Shown here: positions 1 through 6,541 of the stretch, in pieces
How positions within the stretch are numbered: position 1 is the first letter of the stretch
Layout: each line of letters opens with the position of its first letter
Assembly: GCA_964608945.1 (NCBI GenBank)
Contig: CAZSQB010000023.1
Location: forward strand, 1 to 13,549
Origin: CAYWEP01 sp964608945
GTDB lineage: Bacteria > Patescibacteriota > Microgenomatia > Levybacterales > UBA12049
Reading direction: 5' to 3'
DNA length: 13,549 bases
Program-made: the position numbers and the translations under genes
Notes under the pieces: model-generated
Databases searched by the model: none
What the model was told of the DNA's origin: nothing
The model's input: the letters and a program-made list of their open reading frames with translations, nothing else

Positions 1-20
1 TTGGATATCCCCTAAGCGGT

Positions 21-1115
21 TCAATGCTGCTTGATTATGGACCATAGCCTCTCATCTTCATCTCCCAAGCGCCAGAAGGAGATACCTGCTAATCCTGATT
101 TTTCAGCGAGCGCGATTTTTTCCTGGATACTGTCTTTGTCCTCATACCACACTTCATGTGTATCTTTCCCGTCTCTGTAGAAAAAATAAGGACTTTTTAA
201 TACTTCATGCCATTTTCTTTCCGCTTTGTATGCAATGAGTAATTGTTGCACATCAGTGAAGGTCAAGCCGTCAGCAGGAAGTTCATTGTTTCTGTTCCAG
301 TCATAACCGAATAACGGAATACCAAGGTATATTTTTTCTTTAGGGATATTTTTTAATCTTGCATAGGCAATAATTTCATTTACCCACGTGATTGATGCAA
401 TCGGCCCTGCCTGACTGTCATCCCAATGCTCATTAAATGCCATAATAGTGAGTTGGTCTGCATTTTTAGTAAGAGTTTTCCAGTCTTGAAACCGTCCTAG
501 CCCTTCGCTTTGATGAGTTTTTGGGTGAAGAGAGATTGTGAGCAGCTTGTTCTCTTTATGAAGACTGACGGAGAGTTCTCTTATGAAAGCGGAGAAATGA
601 TTTCGTTCTGATGGATCAACTTCCTCATAATCAATATTTATTCCATCAAATTTTAGTTCTCGAAGCTTGGTAGCAATATCGTGAATATGCTTTTTTCTGC
701 TAGTGGGGGTTTTTAGCATTTCTTCAACTCTCTCGGAATCCCAACCTCCTTTTTCAGGCAGATTTGTTATTGTGGCGATTACTTTTACATTGTTGGTTTT
801 GGCAAAACGGATGATGTTCGTATCCTCGTTTGCATATTCATATTTCTCAATAGTGTTATCCGAGCCGAGGTAGTACCAAAAGAGGTTTACGTAATCGAAT
901 TTATCAATATTGTTCCTGAATGACTGATAGGCTTTTTCCTGTTCCCAGTATGGAATTGATGCTTTAATTTTCAATCGAGATTCTACCCCTTTCGGCGTAG
1001 GAGAAGGCACGATAACAAGATTAGTGTCACCAAGTTTTACAAAGCGTGCCAAAAACAATATGCAGACCAACACGAATGCACATGCTATTTTTATTTCCCG
1101 TTTCCATTTCCTCAT
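21..1115 (-). CDS. Membrane-anchored glycoside hydrolase family 18 protein
   Basis: A 364-residue GH18 (chitinase-like, TIM-barrel) glycosidase, expected to cleave N-acetylglucosamine-containing glycans outside the membrane, such as peptidoglycan or a surface polysaccharide. A basic N-terminus (MRKWKREIK) precedes a hydrophobic segment at about residues 10-26, so it is a signal anchor or uncleaved signal peptide. The GH18 catalytic motif DGINIDYE is at 157-164, with Glu164 as the predicted acid/base and Asp162 as helper. Later barrel strands are visible as MAFNEHWD (225-232), YLGIPLFGYDW (263-273) and GISFWRLGDED (about 343-353). The start at 1115 was chosen because its ATG overlaps the TGA of the upstream WbqC gene (ATGA). 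A longer reading to 1229 would add 38 residues that duplicate WbqC coding sequence and would bury the membrane segment. It is last in a three-gene operon. Family assignment is firm; the natural substrate is unknown. Confidence 0.9.
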   Translation of the reverse strand: MRKWKREIKIACAFVLVCILFLARFVKLGDTNLVIVPSPTPKGVESRLKIKASIPYWEQEKAYQSFRNNIDKFDYVNLFWYYLGSDNTIEKYEYANEDTNIIRFAKTNNVKVIATITNLPEKGGWDSERVEEMLKTPTSRKKHIHDIATKLRELKFDGINIDYEEVDPSERNHFSAFIRELSVSLHKENKLLTISLHPKTHQSEGLGRFQDWKTLTKNADQLTIMAFNEHWDDSQAGPIASITWVNEIIAYARLKNIPKEKIYLGIPLFGYDWNRNNELPADGLTFTDVQQLLIAYKAERKWHEVLKSPYFFYRDGKDTHEVWYEDKDSIQEKIALAEKSGLAGISFWRLGDEDERLWSIIKQH

Positions 1116-1915
1116 CCTTGTATTATTTTGTTTGCCTGAGAACATGCGACGTTCATCAGGAGATCGATAATTGATAAATTTGGAATAAAGCCTTGCTGCT
1201 TTACAAAAAGTTGCAGGTACTCTTTGCATTCCCAGTTCTGTATGGTGATTTTTATACCATTTTTCTTGTATAATTTTTTTTCCATATACGCATCTACTGC
1301 TGTTTGGCCGCAGTAATCTTCGGTTGCGCCCACTTCTTTGCAGAGAGCTATTATTTTCTCATTTTTTTTAATCGAAGAGTCAGACCCAGTTTTGGTCTGT
1401 GAAGCAAGCTTGATCTCTTTTAGACGAATTTTCGTTGCTGTTTTTAATCTGCTGTTGACATACTTGAGTGTAAGTTTCTCCTTCTTAACTTCGTCATTGA
1501 GAAGGTGTAGAACCCCCCAGAGTATGGTTGCAATATTTAACTCAGCTATTGTTGCATATGTTCTAAAGAGCAGATCATGGATTTCTGCAATAAGTTGCTT
1601 ATATTGTGAGGCTCTGCCGTATGATATTTGGAGCGTTTTTACATGCGCGTTCATCCAATCTTCCTGGTATGATATTTTTTTTTCAAAAATGGGCTTGAAT
1701 CCTCCATGTTTCGTCGGAACATGCAGATATTGTATGCCAAAAGACTGCTTTATTGACGTATGCGCTTGATACGATTTCCCCATTTTTCCGTCAGGATAGA
1801 GATGTTTTCTCAAAAACTGAGCATCATCACGAATCATAAAAATGTCAGCGCTCAGTATCCGTGCGAAATAATGCAGTCTTGGGAAATATTGCGGTTGAAT
1901 GCCGGTGTACCTCAT
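1112..1915 (-). CDS. WbqC-family protein
   Basis: A 267-residue protein of the WbqC-like family, whose members usually sit in O-antigen or surface-polysaccharide gene clusters; their biochemical activity is not well established. The N-terminus carries the family signature: IQPQYFPRLHYFARI at 6-20 followed by DDAQFLRK at 29-36, matching the usual QPxxFPxxxYF...DDxQFxK pattern. The C-terminal half is rich in Lys and Ile with no membrane segment, so a cytoplasmic protein is expected. It is a little longer than typical members (about 230 residues). Both ends are joined to neighbours by ATGA overlaps: its ATG at 1915 overlaps the TGA of the deacetylase gene, and its own TGA at 1112-1114 overlaps the ATG of the GH18 gene. 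This suggests translational coupling and a shared job in making or modifying an envelope glycan. Family call firm, function inferred. Confidence 0.87.
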   Translation of the reverse strand: MRYTGIQPQYFPRLHYFARILSADIFMIRDDAQFLRKHLYPDGKMGKSYQAHTSIKQSFGIQYLHVPTKHGGFKPIFEKKISYQEDWMNAHVKTLQISYGRASQYKQLIAEIHDLLFRTYATIAELNIATILWGVLHLLNDEVKKEKLTLKYVNSRLKTATKIRLKEIKLASQTKTGSDSSIKKNEKIIALCKEVGATEDYCGQTAVDAYMEKKLYKKNGIKITIQNWECKEYLQLFVKQQGFIPNLSIIDLLMNVACSQANKIIQG

Positions 1916-2625
1916 ATGACAAGGCGATAGGTAAAATATCCTTCAGCAAGGTTCATACCGGCTTGGAATCCGCGATACTGAGCAATAGTTTTTATGCCGA
2001 ATGCCGAACGTTGGTGGCCACTGTTTCTTATTTGTGACTTGTATAGTTTCATCGCATGTATTTTTTTTCGTAGCTCCGAAGCACTTAGTGCAATAAAAAA
2101 ATTTGATTGTCGGGCAGGTACGCTCGCCCATTCGGCAGTTGCAACAGAATCATATCCCAGTATTATGCTTGGTGATTCTTTATGCGCTCGCGGTGTTGGC
2201 CTGGTGGCGGCGAATACTGCTTGTGCGCAGGAGCGATGGTCTTGATTATAGTCTCCTGGGTGTGTCGTGGCAACAATGGTGGGTTTGATTTTGTCCAATG
2301 ATATTCTCCCGCTGTTTTCAATACGGCTAATTAAATCTTTTTGTGGAAGTTGATCGAGTCGGAGATGGTATTTCCTACCAGGATATGCTATTTCATAATC
2401 ATCATACTTTAGTAATTTTGCCACCTTTTCGATTTCTGCACGCCTTTCTTTTTCGGTTGACAAACCTTTGGTTGTATAATCTTTGGTATATCCGACTGTT
2501 AAGAAAAGAACATAGACACGTCCGCCTACGTTTTTTAGACGTTGGATAAGACCCGCGCATCCGAGAACCTCATCATCTGGATGAGGAGCGAGTACAAGGA
2601 GCGTTTGTCTTTTTAGATCAAGCAT
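1912..2625 (-). CDS. PIG-L/LmbE-family N-acetyl-sugar deacetylase
   Basis: A 237-residue zinc-dependent deacetylase of the PIG-L/LmbE family. Known members deacetylate N-acetylglucosamine-linked lipids or small molecules (GlcNAc-PI, MshB, BshB). The metal-binding signature APHPDDE is at 13-19 (His15 and Asp18 as ligands, Asp17 as probable catalytic base), and the second signature HPGDYNQDHR at 122-131 supplies the third ligand, His130. No signal peptide or membrane segment is visible, so it should act in the cytoplasm. It is the first gene of the minus-strand operon with wbqC and GH18, pointing to surface-glycan or glycolipid modification rather than bacillithiol or mycothiol synthesis, though the substrate cannot be read from sequence. 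No clear Shine-Dalgarno precedes the ATG; the leader is a T-rich tract. Start chosen because the N-terminal beta strand begins immediately (LLVLAPHPDDE). Confidence 0.9.
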   Translation of the reverse strand: MLDLKRQTLLVLAPHPDDEVLGCAGLIQRLKNVGGRVYVLFLTVGYTKDYTTKGLSTEKERRAEIEKVAKLLKYDDYEIAYPGRKYHLRLDQLPQKDLISRIENSGRISLDKIKPTIVATTHPGDYNQDHRSCAQAVFAATRPTPRAHKESPSIILGYDSVATAEWASVPARQSNFFIALSASELRKKIHAMKLYKSQIRNSGHQRSAFGIKTIAQYRGFQAGMNLAEGYFTYRLVI

Positions 2626-2665
2626 AATAAAAAAAAATCATATCTGAAATTCATGCAATATGCAA

Positions 2666-2695
2666 ATAATACCGCTGCACCGATTTGACTTACAA
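2666..2695 (-). promoter_or_regulatory. Candidate promoter of the deacetylase-WbqC-GH18 operon
   Basis: On the minus strand, TTGTAA (2695-2690, 4/6 to the -35 consensus) is followed after 18 bases by TATTAT (2671-2666, 5/6 to the -10 consensus), about 40 bases before the deacetylase ATG. The -35 box lies inside the inverted repeat at 2686-2706. A competing reading is TTGCAT with TATGAT closer to the gene, which would give an almost leaderless transcript. Called by eye only. Confidence 0.4.
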
Positions 2696-2713
2696 TGGGA
2701 AAGTCACTAAACT
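2685..2713 (+). promoter_or_regulatory. Candidate promoter of the rrf2-suf operon
   Basis: TTGACT (2685-2690, 5/6) and TAAACT (2708-2713, 4/6) are separated by 17 bases and sit about 30 bases before the chosen rrf2 start at 2742. The -35 box is part of the inverted repeat at 2686-2706, so a bound repressor would block it. The next upstream possible start for rrf2, a TTG at 2685, coincides with this -35 box, one reason for rejecting that start. Confidence 0.5.
2686..2706. promoter_or_regulatory. Candidate Rrf2 operator, inverted repeat in the divergent promoter region
   Basis: TGACTT (2686-2691) and AAGTCA (2701-2706) form a perfect 6-bp inverted repeat with a 9-base spacer. It overlaps the -35 boxes read in both directions. 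Rrf2-family regulators (IscR, NsrR, CymR) bind dyad sites at their own promoters, and the IscR type 1 site also has GACT...AGTC half-sites, although with a shorter spacer. Assignment to the adjacent Rrf2 gene is inference. Confidence 0.45.
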
Positions 2714-2741
2714 AATACATAATCTATATGAGTTTTATTTT

Positions 2742-3215
2742 ATGATTCGATTTTCACGAAGCGAAGACTACGCGGTTATTTTAGTTCATTATCTTGCCAA
2801 AGAACACAAAAAGCGGCTGGTTCCTTTATCAGAAATCGCAAATAATTACAAGATTTCTATCCTTTTTCTTCGTAATTTAGCAAATACAATGGTGCATGCT
2901 GGTCTTATAAAAGCAGTAGAGGGGAAAAACGGTGGGTACTATCTTGCGAAAAATCCAAAATCGCTTAAAGTAGGCAAAGTACTTCATGCTTTCTCGCATA
3001 AGCAAATGCTTCTTTGCTGCCCGACAGGTGAAAAACACGCAGGAAAATGCCCAAAAGAGTCATTCTGCGAGACAAAGACCATCTGGAGAAAGCTCAATGA
3101 AGAATTCCTCAGTAAAGTGTCAAACCTGACCCTTGAAGAGTTTATGCACTACCGAGGGGCAAATCCGAATACCAAAGCACGAAATCCGAAACAAATACAA
3201 ATGACCAAAATCTAA
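2742..3215 (+). CDS. Rrf2-family transcriptional regulator, IscR-like, probable Fe-S sensor of the suf operon
   Basis: A 157-residue Rrf2-family winged-helix regulator. The N-terminus MIRFSRSEDYAVILVHYLA matches the family opening, the recognition helix region is LSEIANNYKISILFLRNLANTM (29-50), and the wing ends in GKNGGYYLAK (61-70). Four cysteines follow at 92, 93, 103 and 109; three of them (92, 103, 109) are placed much like the [2Fe-2S] ligands Cys92/98/104 of IscR, so cluster sensing is likely. Its position directly before sufC supports control of the suf operon and of itself. The start at 2742 is where homology begins; the upstream TTG lies in the promoter. The last roughly 18 codons (from about Ala140) and the stop are formed by an AT-rich palindromic repeat, so the natural C-terminus has been replaced. 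Confidence 0.9.
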   Translation: MIRFSRSEDYAVILVHYLAKEHKKRLVPLSEIANNYKISILFLRNLANTMVHAGLIKAVEGKNGGYYLAKNPKSLKVGKVLHAFSHKQMLLCCPTGEKHAGKCPKESFCETKTIWRKLNEEFLSKVSNLTLEEFMHYRGANPNTKARNPKQIQMTKI

Positions 3216-3294
3216 AATACAAAACCTGTTTTGAACATTTGATGTTTAGAACATTAGAATTTGTTTCGAGTTTCGATATTCGGATTTCGGATTT
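3161..3294. repeat. AT-rich imperfect palindromic repeat spanning the rrf2 end and the sufC leader
   Basis: AAATCCGAAT at 3161-3170 pairs perfectly with ATTCGGATTT at 3278-3287. The arms between continue to pair imperfectly (for example CGAAACAAAT against the complement of TTTGTTTCG, and CAAAAC against GTTTTG near the centre at about 3224). A second CGGATTT copy follows at 3288. The left arm encodes the last rrf2 codons and the right arm forms the sequence up to 6 bases before the sufC ATG, leaving sufC without a Shine-Dalgarno. The sequence style resembles dispersed AATTTCGAATTT-type repeats common in several uncultivated bacterial phyla; that comparison is from memory. Confidence 0.75.
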
Positions 3295-3300
3295 AAGCAG

Positions 3301-4041
3301 ATGTTGTATCTCAAAAACTTCACAGCTGGTATTGACGGAAAAGAAATCCTTCACGGCGTCGATCTCACTATTAAGAGAGGTGAGGTACATGCGATTATGG
3401 GACCCAACGGGTCGGGGAAGACGACGCTTGCTATGAGTCTGATGGGACATCCTGGGTATAATTTCAAATTTCTAATTTCTAATTTCAAATTTCAAATAAA
3501 TGGGACAGATATGTTTGGTCTTTTGCCGGAGGAGCGGGCTAAGATGGGGCTTTTTGTGTCTTTTCAATCGCCTGTGGAGATAACAGGAGTCTCGCTTCTT
3601 GCCTTCTTGCGAACAGCGCATAAAGCACTGCATCCTGATAAAAAAATTCCATTATCACAATTTAGGATTAGTGTAAAAGAGGCGCTGCAAAAAGTCGGAC
3701 TCGATGAGAGTTTTATGCAACGATCAGTTAATGAGGGATTTTCAGGAGGTGAAAGAAAGCGAGCAGAGATGGCGCAGTTATTGGTACTCAAGCCAAAATA
3801 TGCAATCTTAGACGAGATTGATTCGGGGCTTGACGTTGACAGTCTCAAAATCGTTGCAAAGGCAGTCGCTGATGCGGTGAAAAAGCATAATGTGGGCGTC
3901 TTGCTCATTACGCATTATCAGCGTATTCTGCGCTTCCTCAAGCCAGACAAAGTCCATGTGCTTATTGATGGGAAAATAAAAAAGTCGGGGAAAATGAGCT
4001 TGGTTCGAGCAATAGAAAAGGAGGGGTATGCAGCAGTTTGA
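3301..4041 (+). CDS. sufC: Fe-S cluster assembly ATPase SufC
   Basis: A 246-residue ABC-type ATPase that drives the SufBCD scaffold in iron-sulfur cluster assembly; cytoplasmic, with no membrane partner. Walker A is GPNGSGKTT (34-42), the ABC signature FSGGERKR (147-154), Walker B YAILDEIDSGLD (167-178), and the switch His is in LLITHY (His205). The SufC-specific stretch PEERAKMGLFVSFQSPVEITGV (76-97) distinguishes it from transport ATPases. Length is near the usual 245-265. The region at residues 54-67, where SufC normally has a short hairpin, is encoded by an AT-rich repeat and reads about four residues longer than usual. The ATG at 3301 has no recognisable ribosome site because the leader is the right arm of a repeat. 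Its end overlaps sufB by 14 bases. Confidence 0.96.
   Translation: MLYLKNFTAGIDGKEILHGVDLTIKRGEVHAIMGPNGSGKTTLAMSLMGHPGYNFKFLISNFKFQINGTDMFGLLPEERAKMGLFVSFQSPVEITGVSLLAFLRTAHKALHPDKKIPLSQFRISVKEALQKVGLDESFMQRSVNEGFSGGERKRAEMAQLLVLKPKYAILDEIDSGLDVDSLKIVAKAVADAVKKHNVGVLLITHYQRILRFLKPDKVHVLIDGKIKKSGKMSLVRAIEKEGYAAV
3460..3497. repeat. AT-rich AATTTCAAATTT-type repeat inside sufC
   Basis: The 38 bases are built from tandem units of AATTTCAAATTTCT and AATTTCT, very unlike the flanking sufC sequence. They are read in frame as NFKFLISNFKFQI, between the conserved GHPGY and the PEERAKMG element. The total insertion relative to typical SufC is only about four residues, so the repeat has replaced rather than merely lengthened the original loop. 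Confidence 0.65.
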
Positions 4042-5419
4042 TTTGCCAGGGTATGAGTTTGGGTTTCATGATAAAGCGAAGCCTTTTTATTCAACGCCAA
4101 AGGGGTTGTCAGAAAAGATTGTTCGAGAAATATCCTATATGAAAAAAGAGCCGGGGTGGATGCTGCAAAGACGACTTGGGGCACTTCAGGTTTTTTATGC
4201 AAAACCAATGCCTCTCTGGGGAGGCGATTTGTCACGACTTAACTTTAACAATATCTATTACTACGTCAAACCAACAGACAAACAAGGTCGCACGTGGGAT
4301 GATGTGCCACCTGAAATAAAAAATACCTTTGATAAGATCGGTATCCCTGAAGCAGAGAGAAAATTCCTTGCGGGTGTCGGTGCGCAATATGATTCGGAAG
4401 TCGTCTATCATAGCATTTCCAAAATGCTTGAGAAAAAAGGAGTAATATTTGTAGACACAGATACAGCAGTACAAAAATACCCAGATATTGTGAGGCAATA
4501 TTTTGGACGCGTCATTCCAGCGGGGGATAATAAATTTGCGGCGTTAAATACTGCAGTCTGGTCAGGTGGCTCATTTATTTATGTACCACCTGGAGTTCAT
4601 GTCGATCTGCCGCTTCAAGCATACTTTCGCATTAATGCAAAAAACATGGGGCAATTTGAACGAACACTCATTATCGCAGATGAGGGATCATATGTACACT
4701 ACGTCGAAGGATGCACTGCGCCGATTTTTACCACAGATTCGCTGCATTCGGCAGTCGTTGAAATTATCGTAAAGCGAGCAGCACGCGTTCGCTATACAAC
4801 GATCCAGAACTGGAGCAAAAATGTATACAATCTGGTAACCAAACGAATGTTTGTTGATGAGGAAGGGATTGGTGAGTGGATAGACGGGAACCTTGGTAGT
4901 CGACAAACGATGAAGTACCCTTCAGTTTATTTAAAAGGAAGGAAGGCGCGAGGAGAAGTGTTGTCCCTTGCCTTTGCCGGAAAAGGCCAGCATCAGGATG
5001 CTGGAGGAAAGGCGATTCACTTGGCGCCTGAGACAAGCTCTGTTATCACATCAAAATCGGTAAGTAAAGATGGAGGAAGGACGTCGTACCGGGGCTTACT
5101 TCGCGTAGTCAAGGGAGCAATCAATAGTAAGTCAACTGTTCGTTGCGACGCGCTCATTTTGGATCCAGCCAGTCGGTCTGATACTTATCCGACAATGGAT
5201 ATCCAAGAAGAACGCGTAACAATTGGGCACGAGGCGTCCGTATCACGCATTGGCGAGGAACAACTATTTTATTTTCAATCGCGTGGTATTCCGCAACAAC
5301 AAGCAGAAGTCATGATCGTGAACGGATTTATGGAGCCGATTGTCAAAGTGCTGCCAATGGAGTATGCGGTTGAGTTGAATAGACTGATTCAGCTGGAGAT
5401 GACTGGTTCAGTCGGGTAG
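4028..5419 (+). CDS. sufB: Fe-S cluster scaffold protein SufB
   Basis: A 463-residue SufB, the scaffold subunit that accepts sulfur and, with SufC and SufD, builds the nascent Fe-S cluster. The core beta-helix is recognisable from GGSFIYVPPGVHVDLPLQAYFRIN (180-203) onward. Cys229 in YVEGCTAP corresponds to E. coli Cys254, Cys373 in VRCDAL to the key Cys405, and GHEAS at 400-404 contains the Glu (402) equivalent to Glu434. The C-terminal EEQLFYFQSRGI and VNGFMEPIVKVLPMEYAVELNRLIQLEM are standard. Length is normal. A strong AAGGAGG (4018-4024) precedes the ATG inside the end of sufC, indicating translational coupling. Followed after 21 bases by a Nudix gene rather than directly by sufD, which is unusual. 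Confidence 0.97.
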   Translation: MQQFDLPGYEFGFHDKAKPFYSTPKGLSEKIVREISYMKKEPGWMLQRRLGALQVFYAKPMPLWGGDLSRLNFNNIYYYVKPTDKQGRTWDDVPPEIKNTFDKIGIPEAERKFLAGVGAQYDSEVVYHSISKMLEKKGVIFVDTDTAVQKYPDIVRQYFGRVIPAGDNKFAALNTAVWSGGSFIYVPPGVHVDLPLQAYFRINAKNMGQFERTLIIADEGSYVHYVEGCTAPIFTTDSLHSAVVEIIVKRAARVRYTTIQNWSKNVYNLVTKRMFVDEEGIGEWIDGNLGSRQTMKYPSVYLKGRKARGEVLSLAFAGKGQHQDAGGKAIHLAPETSSVITSKSVSKDGGRTSYRGLLRVVKGAINSKSTVRCDALILDPASRSDTYPTMDIQEERVTIGHEASVSRIGEEQLFYFQSRGIPQQQAEVMIVNGFMEPIVKVLPMEYAVELNRLIQLEMTGSVG

Positions 5420-5440
5420 CTCGGGGTCATGCACTGATAT

Positions 5441-5941
5441 ATGATTGAATGTGTAACGTTATTTGATAAGAAAAAGTTAGTGCCTGCTTCAGCAATATAT
5501 TTTCGCCCTGCAGTCTACGGCGTCGTTGTCCATAACGGCAAGGTACTAGTTATAAAGATGAAAAGCACAGGAAAATACATGTTTCCAGGTGGTGGCATTG
5601 AGGAGGATGATATTGAGGACGCACTGCGGCGCGAGATGCGGGAAGAAGCAGGTATTGAAATAGACATATTGCATATTATTCACTTTCATGAAAATTATTT
5701 TTACTATGACCCGCTCGATGAGGCATTCAATAGCTATTTGTACTTTTACCTTTGTTTGCCAAAAACACTCAGTCTTGCCAAACCTCATGAAGTTGACGAT
5801 CTGGAAGCAGAAGATCCGCAGTGGATCTCACAAGACATATTAAGTGACCAAACCATTCAAGGACCTGAAATCGGTATTCACAAGATAGTCAAAGCAATGG
5901 ATCTATCAAAATATGAAACAAATAAAAATAGTAGTTCGTAA
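5441..5941 (+). CDS. Nudix hydrolase embedded in the suf operon
   Basis: A 166-residue Nudix-fold protein, expected to hydrolyse a nucleoside diphosphate linked to another group, such as oxidised nucleotides, ADP-ribose or dinucleotide polyphosphates. The Nudix box spans about 50-72 as GGGIEEDD...RREMREEAGI. The catalytic REMREEAG core is intact, while the first Glu of the consensus is Asp (Asp56 by my alignment). There is no signal peptide or membrane segment. It lies between sufB and sufD, 21 bases after sufB, and its last 29 bases overlap the sufD start, so it is almost certainly cotranscribed. A link to Fe-S assembly is not known to me; oxidised nucleotide clean-up during oxidative stress is one speculative rationale. 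Substrate cannot be predicted. Confidence 0.9.
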   Translation: MIECVTLFDKKKLVPASAIYFRPAVYGVVVHNGKVLVIKMKSTGKYMFPGGGIEEDDIEDALRREMREEAGIEIDILHIIHFHENYFYYDPLDEAFNSYLYFYLCLPKTLSLAKPHEVDDLEAEDPQWISQDILSDQTIQGPEIGIHKIVKAMDLSKYETNKNSSS

Positions 5942-6506
5942 AAATGAAGAAAAACTGCTCCCAATTTTCTGGCTAAATAATAAAGAAAAAGAAATTCAGA
6001 TAACGGCTCGTTTGGTAGGCGATAACTCACGTTTAACTATTGTTGGGATCTTCTTTGGAGATTCTGCAAATTCTGTTGTCTTTAATACCGACGTAACTCA
6101 TGAAGGATTACATACGAAAAGCCTCACATTTGTTCGAGCAGTATTTAAAGACACCGCTAGTTTTAACAACGACGGTATGGTGAGAATAAGGAAAGGAGCG
6201 AAGAATGCCAATGGATACTTCAACTCAAAAGTCTTACTTTTTGATGACGCGAAAGGAAGAAGCGTTCCATCACTTGAAATTGATGAAAATGAAGTAAAAG
6301 CAGGGCATGCCTCGACAATTGGGAGACCTGATGAAAATCAACTCTTTTATCTTAAGAGTAGAGGTCTAAGCGAACGTGAAGCTCAGGAATTAATCATTTC
6401 GGGGTTCTTTATGCCTGCAATAGAAAAATTACCAGCTTATGAACAAAATACTAATACGAAAAAATTACTTCGTGCTATTGGGACAGGAGGTAGCTTCACT
6501 GTATAA
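5913..6506 (+). CDS. sufD: Short SufD-family Fe-S assembly protein
   Basis: A 197-residue SufB/SufD-superfamily protein, under half the length of E. coli SufD (423). Only the C-terminal part of the beta-helix core and the terminal helices remain. LLFDDAKGRSVPSLEIDENEVKAGHASTIGRPDENQLFYLKSRGL (108-152) is the conserved SufD stretch, with His132 equivalent to E. coli SufD His360 at the cluster-forming interface with SufB. ISGFFMPAIEKLP (162-174) is the SufC-contacting tail. The N-terminal helical domain is absent. The ATG at 5913 lies in the end of the Nudix gene (29-base overlap) without a clear Shine-Dalgarno. No further in-frame ATG occurs before residue 89, so this start is likely. It probably pairs with SufB to complete the SufBCD complex. 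Compact SufD versions exist in other reduced lineages. Confidence 0.9.
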   Translation: MKQIKIVVRKNEEKLLPIFWLNNKEKEIQITARLVGDNSRLTIVGIFFGDSANSVVFNTDVTHEGLHTKSLTFVRAVFKDTASFNNDGMVRIRKGAKNANGYFNSKVLLFDDAKGRSVPSLEIDENEVKAGHASTIGRPDENQLFYLKSRGLSEREAQELIISGFFMPAIEKLPAYEQNTNTKKLLRAIGTGGSFTV

Positions 6507-6507
6507 T
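6478..6507 (+). promoter_or_regulatory. Possible internal promoter before sufS
   Basis: TTGGGA (6478-6483, 4/6) is followed after 18 bases by a perfect TATAAT (6502-6507) that overlaps the sufD stop codon. The predicted transcript would start about 28 bases before the sufS ATG and keep its GAGGAGA ribosome site at 6529-6535. The gap of 35 bases between sufD and sufS is the largest so far within the suf genes downstream of sufC. By eye only. Confidence 0.35.
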
Positions 6508-6541
6508 ATACTAACTTACTATACAGCAGAGGAGAGATACG

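Noticed and set aside
1116..1229. N-terminal extension of the GH18 protein by 38 residues
   Set aside because: It lies wholly inside WbqC coding sequence, would place the signal anchor internally, and the ATGA overlap at 1112-1115 gives a natural start.
1338..2549. Plus-strand open frames opposite the WbqC and deacetylase genes
   Set aside because: Antisense shadows of well-supported minus-strand genes, with no recognisable domain and no ribosome sites.
2685..2741. TTG start adding 19 residues to the Rrf2 regulator
   Set aside because: The TTG is part of the probable -35 box, and family homology begins at the ATG at 2742.
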